Source of the DNA: Clostridioides difficile_A
GTDB lineage: Bacteria; Bacillota; Clostridia; Peptostreptococcales; Peptostreptococcaceae
NCBI GenBank assembly: GCA_945909635.1
Contig: OX246690.1
Coordinates: 3,100,001-3,164,000, forward strand
Direction: 5' to 3'
DNA length: 64,000 nucleotides
A program made the position numbers and the translations under genes. A model generated the notes under the pieces. The model was not told the origin of the DNA and did no database searches. It saw nothing but the letters and a program-made list of their open reading frames with translations. This document shows, piece after piece, positions 35,981 through 50,186 of this stretch; the first letter of the stretch is position 1, and every line of letters begins with the position of its first letter.

Positions 35981-38572
35981 CTAAGCACCTTCAACTATTT
36001 CTTCATAAAGTTTATCTAAATGTTTAACATATTCACGATATCCAGATTTATTTCTTAACTCACTTCTTAAATCTTCATATTTTTGTCTAAGTTCTTCAGC
36101 ACTCAATGAAGGAGCTGATTCTTTCAAATCTTCTAATTTATAATCATAATACTTATCATACATCGCTATATATGTATCAATAGATTTCTTAGCTAACTCA
36201 TTACATTTTTCTTGTGCTTCTCCATATTGAGAATAATCACCTATTTTTATTTTATAATATCCATTTTCTTGAATTATTGTTGAAGAGATACCTTTAGCTT
36301 CATATTCTTTTGCTGTTTCTTTTGCTGTTTTCTCAACTTTAAGTGAACCAGCATAAACAGTATAATACACACCTTTACCATCTTTATATGCTTCCATTTC
36401 TGCTGCTTTCTTTTCAGCTTTTGCCTTCTCTTCTGCTTCTTTCTCAGCCTTTGCTTTTTCTTCTGCTTCCTTTTTCTCTTGCTCAGCTTTTGCTTTTTTC
36501 TCTTCCTCTGTTAGTTTGTTGTTAGCCTGTTGCTGAGTTGATGTTTTTGGAGTAACAGCTTTCTCATTTTTCTTGTTATTACCTACTGTTATAAAGTAAC
36601 CCACACCAACAATCGCTACTATAACTACTGCTATAATAGTTTCTTTCACTCTGCTCTTCTTAGAACCTACTTCTTCTTCATCTACAAAATCATCTTTATT
36701 TGATTCATGATTTTTAATTTCTACCTTATTATCTTTAGATTTATTATTAGAGGAATGTTTTGATTTTTTATTACCTCTTTCTTTCTTATTAATAGGTATT
36801 ATTACTGACTTTTCACTCTCTGACTTTTCATTTTCTAATTTTTCTTCTTTTACTATTTTCTCTTCTGAGTCTTTACTTTCTTTTTCAAGTTTAGATTCAC
36901 CAATTAAAGATACTTTTTCATCTAAGTCATTATCTATCGGTTTTTCTATTTTTACACTACGTTCTTCTTCTAGTTCTTGTTTTACTTCTTCTAATTTTTC
37001 TTGCTTCACTTCTTCTGATTCTTCTTGCTTCACTTCTTCTGATTCTTCTTGCTTCATTTCTTTTGACTCTTCTTGATTATTTTCAATAGGTTTATCTAAA
37101 ATTACATCAGAAGAAATGTTATCTAAATTATTTTCTTCCTGCTCAACTTCTTGTTCAATTTTTTCTTCTTTATTTTCTTTTTTCATGAATCCAAATAATT
37201 TAGATTTCTTTTTGCTCTTTTTATTTGCTGATTCAGTTATATCTTCTTTATCAATATTATCTTCTTTATCTGCATTTTCTTTTTCTTCTACAACATCAAT
37301 TATATTTTCATCACGATTATCTACTTCTTCTTTAGTCTCATCTTTAACATCATCTTCTATAGAAATACTACTTCTAAAACAAATATCTTTATCTGCATTT
37401 TTTATCATATAAATATATTCTTCAATGTCGATATCTTTATTTTTTCTAGTCCTTTTTGATGCAATCTCATGATTTTCTAATTCATTGTAGCTGTCTTTTA
37501 TTAGATTATGGGCTTCATTCCATACATCGTCACTAATTTCTGTTTTATTTTTAATTACATAGTCTACAAATTGCTTAAAATTCTCAGCACCAAATTCTCC
37601 AATTATAGTTAATCTCATTGCACCTTCTATAAGGTCTCTATTTCTTCTCTTTAAAAATTCTAACGCAATTGTTGCACAAGCAAAGTCTTTAATAGTATCT
37701 TTACCAAAGCCATATCCTTCAACAGAATGAAGCTCTTCTAAGCCACACAACTTCTTATATTCATTGTTTATAGTTTGAGATATACTCTCATTATTTAAAC
37801 TATTTAACTTATCCATAAACTTTAAGTTTATATCATTTGTATTTGATTCCTGTTCTACACTTGATTTTTTAACTTCATTTAATAATGTATCATTTTCTGA
37901 ATTATCTTTACCTAATTGTAAATCTTCAATTTCTGTTGCTTTTATTTCCACTCTATCTTGTCCACTATTTTCTTGCTCATTCTTAGATACTACATCTTTA
38001 TTACTAGCTAATATCTTATTTACACAGAATATAATCTCTCTTTTTAATTCTCTTTTGGCATCAGCTTGATTTTTAAGAAATAAACTTCCACATTCTTTCT
38101 TTTCTAAACTTATCTTCCTAAGTGATATGTTAAGAAGGTCTTTATATAAGTTTAAAACCTTATAATCCTTTTCTAAACGCCTTCTTCTCTCTGATAGTTC
38201 CATTTTATCATATGCTAAAAAACTATTTAAATCATTGGCTTTTAGAGAGTCTAAACCTTCTTTCATCGCCTTATTTACATACTTTCTACATTTAGCTGTA
38301 GTTAATTCTAAATCTTTTTCTAATTCATCTATCTCAGGTATGTACTTATCTACTATCCATTTTCCAATAAGTGGTTCTGTATTTCTTGCTAATGTCTTAT
38401 AAAACAATATATTAAATTTTAAAAGCTCAGCATATTTTGCTTCATTAAATTCTACTTTTTCAAATTTCTTTTCCAAAACACCATCTAATTTTTCATTTAT
38501 CTTAGACTCTTGTTTTAAAAAACTTGCTGTGACATTTAAAACAGTGTTTCTTATTATATTATTTTCACTCAA
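35981..38572 (-). CDS. Single-pass membrane protein with C-terminal SPOR domain
   Basis: This protein has about 863 aa. The cytoplasmic N-terminal 280 residues are helical. Residues about 400-630 are a low-complexity Glu/Lys-rich coil with near repeats of EESEEVKQE. One membrane segment (ETIIAVVIVAIVGVGYFITV, about 640-665) is followed by an Ala-Lys-Glu rod. A SPOR-like domain (about 735-800; YYTVYAGSLKVEKTAKETAKEYEAKG...YYKIKIGDYSQYGEA) and a helical tail end the protein. SPOR domains bind glycan strands stripped of side peptides at the septum, so a division-site or wall-remodelling role outside the membrane is likely. The start is probably TTG at 38572, 8 nt after AAGGAG. Confidence 0.8.
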   Translation of the reverse strand: MSENNIIRNTVLNVTASFLKQESKINEKLDGVLEKKFEKVEFNEAKYAELLKFNILFYKTLARNTEPLIGKWIVDKYIPEIDELEKDLELTTAKCRKYVNKAMKEGLDSLKANDLNSFLAYDKMELSERRRRLEKDYKVLNLYKDLLNISLRKISLEKKECGSLFLKNQADAKRELKREIIFCVNKILASNKDVVSKNEQENSGQDRVEIKATEIEDLQLGKDNSENDTLLNEVKKSSVEQESNTNDINLKFMDKLNSLNNESISQTINNEYKKLCGLEELHSVEGYGFGKDTIKDFACATIALEFLKRRNRDLIEGAMRLTIIGEFGAENFKQFVDYVIKNKTEISDDVWNEAHNLIKDSYNELENHEIASKRTRKNKDIDIEEYIYMIKNADKDICFRSSISIEDDVKDETKEEVDNRDENIIDVVEEKENADKEDNIDKEDITESANKKSKKKSKLFGFMKKENKEEKIEQEVEQEENNLDNISSDVILDKPIENNQEESKEMKQEESEEVKQEESEEVKQEKLEEVKQELEEERSVKIEKPIDNDLDEKVSLIGESKLEKESKDSEEKIVKEEKLENEKSESEKSVIIPINKKERGNKKSKHSSNNKSKDNKVEIKNHESNKDDFVDEEEVGSKKSRVKETIIAVVIVAIVGVGYFITVGNNKKNEKAVTPKTSTQQQANNKLTEEEKKAKAEQEKKEAEEKAKAEKEAEEKAKAEKKAAEMEAYKDGKGVYYTVYAGSLKVEKTAKETAKEYEAKGISSTIIQENGYYKIKIGDYSQYGEAQEKCNELAKKSIDTYIAMYDKYYDYKLEDLKESAPSLSAEELRQKYEDLRSELRNKSGYREYVKHLDKLYEEIVEGA

Positions 38573-38820
38573 AACCTTCACTCCTTAAATCAATTATTTT
38601 ATTGTAATATTCACATTGTACAAAGTCGCTAATTTGATTATGATATTTAAATAATTATCTATTAAATTTGCTACATCTTATATCATATCATATTATTTAC
38701 ATCATTTTACTTTTTCTTTTTACATCTATCTTATATTATACCATTTTTAATATCTGTACTAACTTATATTACAATATTCCTCAAAATTTTAAAAGTAGAT
38801 TAGACAAATTTACAAATAAA

Positions 38821-38846
38821 AAAACATCAGTTTAAACTGATGTTTT
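38821..38846 (-). terminator. Terminator of rnpB
   Basis: The perfect palindrome AAAACATCAGTTT/AAACTGATGTTTT is followed on the minus strand by T residues (38817-38824). Confidence 0.85.
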
Positions 38847-38860
38847 GACTATCAAAAGAA

Positions 38861-39195
38861 TTAAGCAAGTCTATAAGCGGAGTTCTGTATTAGATAATCA
38901 TCTTTCTAGGCTTATTGTCACCAATAAGCTCAAGCGACCTACCTACCGGAGAGTACGAGCAGCACTCTTCATTCCTATCTTGGTCTTGCTCCAGGTGGGG
39001 TTTACATAGCCAACTAGTCTCCTAGCTGCTGGTGAGCTCTTACCTCGCCTTTCCATCCTTACCACATAAAAGTGGCGGTTTATTTCTGTTGCACTATCCT
39101 TAGGATCGCTCCCACTAGGCGTTACCTAGCACCCTGCTCTATGGAGCTCCGACTTTCCTCATGTAAGACTACATGCGATTATCTGGCTTACTTAA
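38861..39195 (-). ncRNA. rnpB: RNase P RNA
   Basis: This is about 335 nt. The minus strand has the 5' core GAGGAAAGTCGGAGCTCC, the conserved CAGGGTGCTAGGTAACGCC, GTGCAACAGAAA, a central AGGTAAGAGCTCACC, GGTAAACCCCACC and the 3' core near TACAGAACTCCGCTTATAG. P1 is closed by TTAAGTAAG (39187-39195) with CTTGCTTAA (38861-38869). It is the catalytic RNA that matures tRNA 5' ends, and is convergent with nothing on its strand. Confidence 0.96.
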
Positions 39196-39213
39196 TATTC
39201 ATTTTACTTAGTT

Positions 39214-39242
39214 ATGTTAACATAAATTTTTCAATATGTCAA
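39214..39242 (-). promoter_or_regulatory. Sigma-A promoter of rnpB
   Basis: TTGACA (39237-39242) and TAACAT (39214-39219) are separated by 17 nt; the predicted start is about 39207. Confidence 0.75.
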
Positions 39243-39324
39243 AGACATATTATACTAAAAATTTAAATTTCATCAAAAATAGTGTAATATAAGTATATAA
39301 ACTATTTTGACTTGAGGTGAAATA

Positions 39325-40008
39325 TTGAAAAAATCATATAAAATAATAATTAACATCATACTAATATTAGTAATAATTTACAGCGGATTTAATATATACT
39401 CAAAACTTACCAAATATAATCATGACACTAAAATATCCTCTGAACTTCAAAAAAAAGAAGATAAAAAAGAGGATTTATCAAAAATAAACAGTGATTTTAA
39501 GTTTTGGCTTTCTGTTAAGAATACAAATATAAATTATCCAGTTGTACAATCTAAAGATAATTCTTATTATCTAGATAAAGATTTTTATAAAAAAGATTCT
39601 ATTTCAGGTACATTATTTATGGATTATAGAAATAAATCTCTTGAGGACCAAAATGTCATAATATATGGACATAATATGAAAAATAAAACTATGTTTAATA
39701 ATCTAAATAATTTTAAAGATGAAACATTTTTTAAAGAAAATAATCAAATAAAAATTATCATTAATGGAAAAGAATTTTTATATGATGTCTTTTCTGCTTA
39801 CATTGTAGAATCAGATTATGACTATTTAAAAACAAGTTTTAACAGTGAATCAGATTACCAAAATTACATAAAAGATATTACTTCTAAATCATTGCATAAA
39901 TCACCTATTAAAGTTAATGTTAATGATAAAATAGTCACACTTTCTACTTGTACTTACGAATTTGACGATGCTAGAATGGTGATTCATGGTAAATTAGTTT
40001 CAAATTAG
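39325..40008 (+). CDS. srtB: Class B sortase (SrtB)
   Basis: This 227-aa protein has an N-terminal membrane anchor (6-22) and a sortase fold with His116 (YGHN), catalytic Cys209 in TLSTC and Arg217 in DDARMVIHG. It acts outside the membrane to join proteins with an (S/P)PxTG-type signal to peptidoglycan; that specificity is known for the C. difficile enzyme. The start is TTG at 39325, 5 nt after TTGAGGTGA. No sortase substrate gene is adjacent. It ends at a hairpin and is divergent from rnpB. Confidence 0.94.
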   Translation: MKKSYKIIINIILILVIIYSGFNIYSKLTKYNHDTKISSELQKKEDKKEDLSKINSDFKFWLSVKNTNINYPVVQSKDNSYYLDKDFYKKDSISGTLFMDYRNKSLEDQNVIIYGHNMKNKTMFNNLNNFKDETFFKENNQIKIIINGKEFLYDVFSAYIVESDYDYLKTSFNSESDYQNYIKDITSKSLHKSPIKVNVNDKIVTLSTCTYEFDDARMVIHGKLVSN

Positions 40009-40028
40009 AGATATTTCAAAACTTCTAG

Positions 40029-40060
40029 ACACAGTCTAAAATACTTATTTTAGACTGTGT
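40029..40060 (+). terminator. Terminator of srtB
   Basis: A perfect 13-bp stem ACACAGTCTAAAA / TTTTAGACTGTGT with a 6-nt loop is followed by TATTTTC. Confidence 0.7.
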
Positions 40061-40132
40061 TATTTTCTATGTAAATAACTCATAAATTACTAAAAATATG
40101 TACTATAAAATAATATATATTAGACAATAAAA

Positions 40133-40159
40133 AAAGACTATGCCAAAAACATAGTCTTT
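40133..40159 (-). terminator. Terminator of the rRNA-tRNA-Thr operon
   Basis: The stem AAAGACTATG / CATAGTCTTT with a 7-nt loop is followed on the minus strand by a T-run. It lies 3 nt after the tRNA CCA end. Confidence 0.88.
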
Positions 40160-40161
40160 AC

Positions 40162-40236
40162 TGGAGCTGGTGATAGGAATCGAACCTACAACCTGCTGAT
40201 TACAAGTCAGCTGCTCTACCGTTGAGCCACACCAGC
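40162..40236 (-). tRNA. tRNA-Thr (anticodon TGT)
   Basis: This 75-nt tRNA folds fully: acceptor GCTGGTG/CACCAGC, D arm GCTC/GAGC, anticodon stem GCTGA/TCAGC with loop CTTGTAA, T arm with TTCGATT, and an encoded CCA. Anticodon TGT reads ACA. It is about 70 nt after the 23S gene and ends the rRNA transcript. Confidence 0.97.
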
Positions 40237-40305
40237 AAACTTATTTTTTTAAATTAACACTCTAAAAACTACACATATATTTTACTGAATGGACATCAAA
40301 TAATT

Positions 40306-44977
<4,672 letters not shown>

Positions 44978-45133
44978 TTATCAGGCTCAGATACTATTGT
45001 TATCAAAATATCTGGCTTTATGGTTTGTTTCTTGTTTTATAAATTAACCTACTGTTTAATTTTCAAAGTTCATTTCATTTAATTTGCTTCTTTGTGCTTG
45101 TTATTTTTTTACTTCTTGTTGAGCACATTTATT

Positions 45134-45162
45134 ATAATAACATCTTATTCTAGTATGGTCAA
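45134..45162 (-). promoter_or_regulatory. rRNA operon promoter
   Basis: On the minus strand -35 TTGACC (45157-45162) and -10 TATTAT (45134-45139) are separated by 17 nt, about 160 nt before mature 16S. The leader (44978-45130) is T-rich. The gap up to the pdaA2 start (45317) holds nothing else that I can support. Confidence 0.7.
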
Positions 45163-45316
45163 CTACTTTTTTCATTTTTTCTTAAATTTATCGATTATTC
45201 ATCTATTTGTAATACTATTATGACTTTATTTTCAAAGATGTAACTATTATTAGTAAGAATTTACAATTATAATGATACTATGTACAATTGTTATTAATTT
45301 AGAAAGGAGCTTCAAA

Positions 45317-46258
45317 ATGTTTAGAAAGATATTATATTTTTTAGCATTAATTTGTCTATCTGTTTTTTTTATTGTTGGATGTTCAAATTCACAGAGCAAA
45401 CAAAATACAAACCAAAATAAAGAAACACAGTCACAAGAAGATAATAAAGAATTAGATAGCGATAAGGATACTTCCAATGTTGTCGTTTCAGATGGAACAG
45501 ATAAACCATCAAAACAAGATACTATTAATAATGATAGTGACAAACTAGATGTATCCTCTTTAGATAACACCACTCTTGATTGGTTTTACATACCAAACAC
45601 TAAACATAAGACCCCAGAGGTAAATACTGACATTGATTTTAAATTTTCTGACTATGATGCCATATATAATGGACCTAAAAAAGATAGCCAGAAAACTTTA
45701 TACCTTACATTTGATGAGGGCTATGAAAATGGATATACATCAAAGATACTAGATATTTTAAAACAAAATCAGGTTAAAGCAGTTTTTTTTGTTACATCTC
45801 CATACATAAAGGAAAATAAAGACTTAGTTAAAAGAATGGTGTCTGAAGGACATATAGTTGGAAATCACAGTAAATCTCATCCATCTATGCCAACAAAAAC
45901 AAGTAATTTAAAAAGCTTTAATGGTGAATTCTCTGATGTTGAAAAACTCTATAAGGATGCAACTGGAAAAGATATGGTTAAATTTTTCAGACCTCCTATG
46001 GGCAAGTACTCAGAGAAAAGTTTAGCAATGACTAAAAACTTAGGATATAAGACTGTGTTTTGGAGTTTTGCATACAGAGATTGGGATACTGAAAAACAAC
46101 CATCACATGAAGAAGCAAATAAGAAAATAATGGATAATTTACATGATGGCTCTATTTTGCTATTACATGCAGTTTCCAAAACTAGTACAGAAATTTTAAA
46201 TAATATTATATCAGATTCAAGAAAGCTAGGATATGAGTTTGAACTTTTAAAGTATTAA
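45317..46258 (+). CDS. pdaA2: PdaA-type polysaccharide deacetylase lipoprotein (muramic-delta-lactam pathway)
   Basis: This 313-aa protein has a lipoprotein signal with Cys about 21 (FIVGC). A Ser/Asp/Gln-rich linker (25-85) leads to a NodB deacetylase domain (about 130-310) with the PdaA-specific TFDEGYENGYT instead of TFDDG, HSKSHPSMP (metal histidines), RPPMGKYSE and LLLHAVS. PdaA enzymes deacetylate muramic acid in spore cortex peptidoglycan so it can become muramic-delta-lactam. C. difficile has two such genes and I recognise this one as pdaA2. The start ATG at 45317 follows GAAAGGAGC. Confidence 0.88.
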   Translation: MFRKILYFLALICLSVFFIVGCSNSQSKQNTNQNKETQSQEDNKELDSDKDTSNVVVSDGTDKPSKQDTINNDSDKLDVSSLDNTTLDWFYIPNTKHKTPEVNTDIDFKFSDYDAIYNGPKKDSQKTLYLTFDEGYENGYTSKILDILKQNQVKAVFFVTSPYIKENKDLVKRMVSEGHIVGNHSKSHPSMPTKTSNLKSFNGEFSDVEKLYKDATGKDMVKFFRPPMGKYSEKSLAMTKNLGYKTVFWSFAYRDWDTEKQPSHEEANKKIMDNLHDGSILLLHAVSKTSTEILNNIISDSRKLGYEFELLKY

Positions 46259-46273
46259 TATTAATACTTTAAA
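46246..46273. repeat. 28-bp perfect palindrome across the pdaA2 stop codon
   Basis: TTTAAAGTATTAAT / ATTAATACTTTAAA is fully symmetric and spans the last three codons, the TAA stop and 15 nt after it. No T-run follows, so it is not itself a terminator. Confidence 0.6.
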
Positions 46274-46372
46274 TTGTATCTAAAATCTACAAATTGACAT
46301 AGTCTATTAAGCATTATAAAGTACAATATAAAAATATCTTCTATATAAATCATTTAATAGAAGAATATCAAT

Positions 46373-46441
46373 AAAAAATAGATGTATAGCTTAATGTTAG
46401 TAAAATCATTACTATAAATTACAGCTATACCTCTATTTTTT
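46373..46441. terminator. Bidirectional terminator between pdaA2 and the transporter gene
   Basis: The arms AAAAAATAGATGTATAGCT and AGCTATACCTCTATTTTTT flank a 31-nt loop. T-runs are present on both strands and the flanking genes converge. Confidence 0.8.
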
Positions 46442-46499
46442 ATTTGTATATAATCAAGGTTTATTTAAACTTGCATATAATTAATGCTTATTTACTCAA

Positions 46500-47873
46500 C
46501 TAAATAATAAACATTGCTACTATAGTTGTTACAATCAACCCAGTTATAACTGGGACAAAATTTCGTTTTGCTAACTCTATTGGGCTGACTCCACAAATTG
46601 CTGCTGCTGAGATAAGTCCCCAAGGAACTAAACAGCCTCCCCCTACCCAAATACCACTGATTTGTCCTAATGCAGCTAATGCACCAACACTTGCATTGAT
46701 AGCTGTTCCAAACACAGAAGCAAGTGAGCCTACTAATGAAATTCCAGAAAAACCAGAACCATCAAGTCCAGTTATTGCTCCTACTATAGTTTCTATACCT
46801 GATACAGCAAACTTATTAAGCGGTATTGTTTGAGAAAGAGCTATGCCTATATCTGATAATAAGCCCTGTGAGCCTGGTACTAATACTTTTCCAAATACGC
46901 CTGTTAAAGGTGCAACTTCACCCATATAGAAGAATGCTGCTATTGGTATAATTGCTCCAAATATTTTTATACCAAATACAAAACCATCAATTATATTCTC
47001 ACAGACATTTTCAAGACTATCTTTTCCAAAATTTATGGTATTTATAATGATTATTAAAAACACTGCTGTACCACCTAAAAGTGCTGAAGCATCTCCTCCT
47101 TTTAGGTCAAATGCATACATTGCAATTATATCAGCAAGAAATCCTAAAGCTACTAAAATAGTTGCTATTTTAGATTTTCCATTAAACTCTTCCACTTCTT
47201 CACTTTCAAAATCTTTGAGTTCTTCTCTAAACATTCCCTTATTAATGTCTCTTTTCAATGTATAAAATGCCATAGATATCGTTACAATTCCCATTACCCA
47301 GAATAGAATCATACCGTCATTTATAACATATGATACTGCAACTCCTGCTGCACCAGCTGTTATACTTGGAGCCCCTTGAATGACAAAGTCTGTAGATAAA
47401 GCAAGACCATGACCAAATAAATTTAATGCCACTGCAACACCAATTGCTGGTAATCCAGCTCTCATAGCAACAGGTAAAAAAACAGCCCCAACTAAAGCAA
47501 CAGCTGGAGTTGGCCAGAAAAACCATGAAAGAATTAACATGACAAATCCAGTTACAAAAAATGCAGTATTAGAATTTTTTATAACTTTTGAAAATGGCCT
47601 TACCATATACTGTATAGCATTATTGGCTTCTAATGCTTTAGATAAAGCAACCATAATAGCTATAATTAAAATAATTGGTCCCAACTCATTTAAAGATATA
47701 ATAAATGAGTTGAATACTGCTGTTATAGCCCCAAATATATTTTTCTCAAAGAATAATCCCATGAAAAAAACACCCAATATACATGGTACTATTGTATCCT
47801 TTTTCATAATCATAGTAATTAATATAATTACCATAAATACAATGTAAATATAATGTGCTCCTGTCAAAACCAT
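46500..47873 (-). CDS. Multi-pass membrane transporter, ion-transporter superfamily type
   Basis: This 457-aa protein has about 11-12 membrane segments arranged as two similar halves, with re-entrant-looking GPIILIIAIMVALSKAL and FWPTPAVALVGAVFLPVA. Later segments include GLDGSGFSGISLVGSLA and IWVGGGCLVPWGLISAAA. The layout resembles GntP, DcuC and related anion or dicarboxylate carriers, but I cannot name a substrate. The ATG follows AAAAGGGGAC. It lies 111 nt after the HexK gene on the same strand. Confidence 0.6.
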   Translation of the reverse strand: MVLTGAHYIYIVFMVIILITMIMKKDTIVPCILGVFFMGLFFEKNIFGAITAVFNSFIISLNELGPIILIIAIMVALSKALEANNAIQYMVRPFSKVIKNSNTAFFVTGFVMLILSWFFWPTPAVALVGAVFLPVAMRAGLPAIGVAVALNLFGHGLALSTDFVIQGAPSITAGAAGVAVSYVINDGMILFWVMGIVTISMAFYTLKRDINKGMFREELKDFESEEVEEFNGKSKIATILVALGFLADIIAMYAFDLKGGDASALLGGTAVFLIIIINTINFGKDSLENVCENIIDGFVFGIKIFGAIIPIAAFFYMGEVAPLTGVFGKVLVPGSQGLLSDIGIALSQTIPLNKFAVSGIETIVGAITGLDGSGFSGISLVGSLASVFGTAINASVGALAALGQISGIWVGGGCLVPWGLISAAAICGVSPIELAKRNFVPVITGLIVTTIVAMFII

Positions 47874-47984
47874 ATTATTATGTCCCCTTTTTTTAAGATA
47901 ATAATATTATATGGTCTTGTAAGTTAACTTGTTACTTGCTCATAGATACACAATTATTAACTGTACAATATAAAATTTAAATTT

Positions 47985-49307
47985 TTATAATTTCTTTACT
48001 GGGATAGATATTTCAATAGAAAACTCTTCATCATCTGAGTTTACATTTATACTCCCATTATGATGTGCAACTACTTTTTCGCAATTTTTTATACCTATTC
48101 CAAAACTTTCTACATTTTTTGAAAAATTACTCACTCTATTTTTTTGTATAATTAATAATTTAGAATCTTCAACTTTAATTAAAAATACTACTGGTTTATC
48201 TTTTCTAGCGTATTTTATTATATTAGAACATAAGTTATCAAATATTCTCCTAAATTGTGTTACATCTACATAAATATGATACTGATTATAAAGTTCATTC
48301 TCTATGGTTATATGAAAGCCTTTTTCCTCCAATGTATATGAACTATCTAAAAGCAATTGAAAAATAAATTCATTTGCATTTATCTTTTCATATTCTTTGG
48401 AAACTTCCTCTCCTGAATTGACAAAATGGGTAAAAAGGTCATCAGTTAAATCTTTTATTTGATATGCTTTAGACCTTACATTTTTTATATACTGTTCTAG
48501 TTGCTCAGGACTATTATATTTATGGTCTTTAATTAAATCTAAGTAACATATTACTGATGTTAATGGAGTCCTAACATCATGTGATATTGAAGTTACTATA
48601 TCTTTATTTTTATTCTTCATTTCTCTTTCTTTTATAAGTTGATGCTCTAATGTTTGACTCATCTCATTAATACTAGATGCAAGTGATGATAATTCGTCAT
48701 TCCCTTTGACTGGAATTCTATACTTTAAACTACCACTCTCCACTATCTTTATACCCATCTCTATTTTCCTTAGGTATTTTATCTTTCTACTTAATAATAG
48801 CAGGAATGTTATAATAAATGTAAGTGCCATAAATGTAATAGAGATTGCATCTATAAAATTTTGAAATCTGAATCTAAATAATGCTATTACAACTATATCA
48901 GCTTTAACATTAGAAAATTGTATTTCATAATTTCTAGCCATAGAACTACTATAAAATTCATTTTCCTCACTTTTATCTGGTACTTCATTAGGATAGTATA
49001 ATGTATCATAAAAAACCTTATTTCCTTTGTATATCTTCATAGAAACAAACCAGTTATCACCATTCCATTTTGCTATATTATCTCCATCATTTGAACTTAC
49101 ATTATTCTCAGTAACATAAAGTTGAAAATCATCCATAAGTTGGTCTACTTCTCTTTTAAAATATACCTTTCCTTCTGACACGTCTTTTACTATAGATTCA
49201 ACAGTATAGTAAAGTGGTATATTTAAAATAAAAGCCACTGCAGCTGAGATTACTACATATATCAATAGTATAACACCCAACTTTGATGGCTTAATTTTGC
49301 TAATCAA
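47985..49307 (-). CDS. hexK: Sensor histidine kinase of the hexRK two-component system
   Basis: This 440-aa protein has membrane segments 11-33 and about 150-172 enclosing a 115-residue extracellular sensor. HAMP follows (173-225), then the dimerisation motif SISHDVRTPLT with His243, and an ATPase domain with RRIFDNLCSNIIKYA (N box) and FGIGIKNCEKVV (G box). The TTG start overlaps the response-regulator gene by 8 nt, so the pair is co-translated. By gene order behind hexSDF I take it as HexK, which governs the glycolipid genes in C. difficile. The signal is thought to be envelope-active antibiotics. Confidence 0.85.
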   Translation of the reverse strand: MISKIKPSKLGVILLIYVVISAAVAFILNIPLYYTVESIVKDVSEGKVYFKREVDQLMDDFQLYVTENNVSSNDGDNIAKWNGDNWFVSMKIYKGNKVFYDTLYYPNEVPDKSEENEFYSSSMARNYEIQFSNVKADIVVIALFRFRFQNFIDAISITFMALTFIITFLLLLSRKIKYLRKIEMGIKIVESGSLKYRIPVKGNDELSSLASSINEMSQTLEHQLIKEREMKNKNKDIVTSISHDVRTPLTSVICYLDLIKDHKYNSPEQLEQYIKNVRSKAYQIKDLTDDLFTHFVNSGEEVSKEYEKINANEFIFQLLLDSSYTLEEKGFHITIENELYNQYHIYVDVTQFRRIFDNLCSNIIKYARKDKPVVFLIKVEDSKLLIIQKNRVSNFSKNVESFGIGIKNCEKVVAHHNGSINVNSDDEEFSIEISIPVKKL

Positions 49308-50004
49308 TATAATACCCCTTCCCCCATGCAGTTTTTATGTATTGTGGATTTTTTTGGTCTTTTTCTAATTTTTTTCTTAAATTTCTAATATGAACCATTA
49401 TGGTATTATTTGCTGTATAAAAATATTGTTCATCCCAAATAGTTTCATATAGATTTTCAGATGAAAAAACCTTCTTTCTATTTTTTAACATAAGTACTAA
49501 AATACTATATTCTATGGTTGTTAAAAATACAGGTTCTCCATTCAATGTAACATCTTGAGTATCTAAATTGACATATAATTCTTTTGTATGTAATATGTTT
49601 GGCTCTCTTTCCTTTTCCTTTCCCTGATATATATAATAACGTCTAAGTAGTGACTTAACTCTTGAAATTAATTCAGAATATGAAAAAGGCTTTGACAAAT
49701 AGTCATCTCCTCCTGCTGAAAATCCAATAACTTTATCAGAATCTTGAGTTTTTGCAGTCAAAAATAAGATTGGGGCTGTTGTTTTTTCTCTAATTTCATT
49801 ACATGCAACAAACCCAGTCTTTACAGGCATGACAACATCCAAAATAATCAAGTCAATCGTACTATCTACTAAGTTTACAGCTTCTTCCCCGTTTGTAGCC
49901 ATAACAACTTCATAACCTTCACCAGTTAAAAGTATCTCTACAATTTCTCTAATCTCAGGATTATCATCAGCTACTAAAATTTTTTTTGGAATCTCTTTAT
50001 TCAT
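49300..50004 (-). CDS. hexR: OmpR-family response regulator
   Basis: This protein has about 234 aa. The receiver domain (1-125) has LVADDNPE and phospho-acceptor Asp at about position 56 in LIILDVVMP. A winged-helix DNA-binding domain (135-234) ends YIKTAWGKGYYID. The ATG at 50004 follows AAAGGAGC; a GTG lies directly before it. It is the partner of the kinase downstream and most likely the activator of the glycosyltransferase-deacetylase-flippase genes directly upstream. Confidence 0.87.
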   Translation of the reverse strand: MNKEIPKKILVADDNPEIREIVEILLTGEGYEVVMATNGEEAVNLVDSTIDLIILDVVMPVKTGFVACNEIREKTTAPILFLTAKTQDSDKVIGFSAGGDDYLSKPFSYSELISRVKSLLRRYYIYQGKEKEREPNILHTKELYVNLDTQDVTLNGEPVFLTTIEYSILVLMLKNRKKVFSSENLYETIWDEQYFYTANNTIMVHIRNLRKKLEKDQKNPQYIKTAWGKGYYID

Positions 50005-50057
50005 CACTAAGCTCCTTTCTTTGCTATATTTCTTAAATATTTCAAACTATATAAAAT

Positions 50058-50086
50058 ATTATACTTTATTAGCAAAAGCTTAGCAA
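50058..50086 (-). promoter_or_regulatory. Sigma-A promoter of hexRK
   Basis: TTGCTA (50081-50086) and TATAAT (50058-50063) are separated by 17 nt on the minus strand, just before hexR. The two-component genes can therefore be expressed apart from hexSDF. Confidence 0.65.
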
Positions 50087-50186
50087 TGTCACACGTTTTA
50101 ATACTTTCTACTATTGTAAATACATTTACTATTAAATTAACATGTATACATAAATTGACATACTTATAAAAATAATCTATATAATA

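Noticed and set aside
36900..37400. Repetitive sequence in the SPOR-protein gene as a DNA repeat or phase-variable tract
   Set aside because: The near repeats follow the EESEEVKQE coil in frame and are explained by low-complexity protein.
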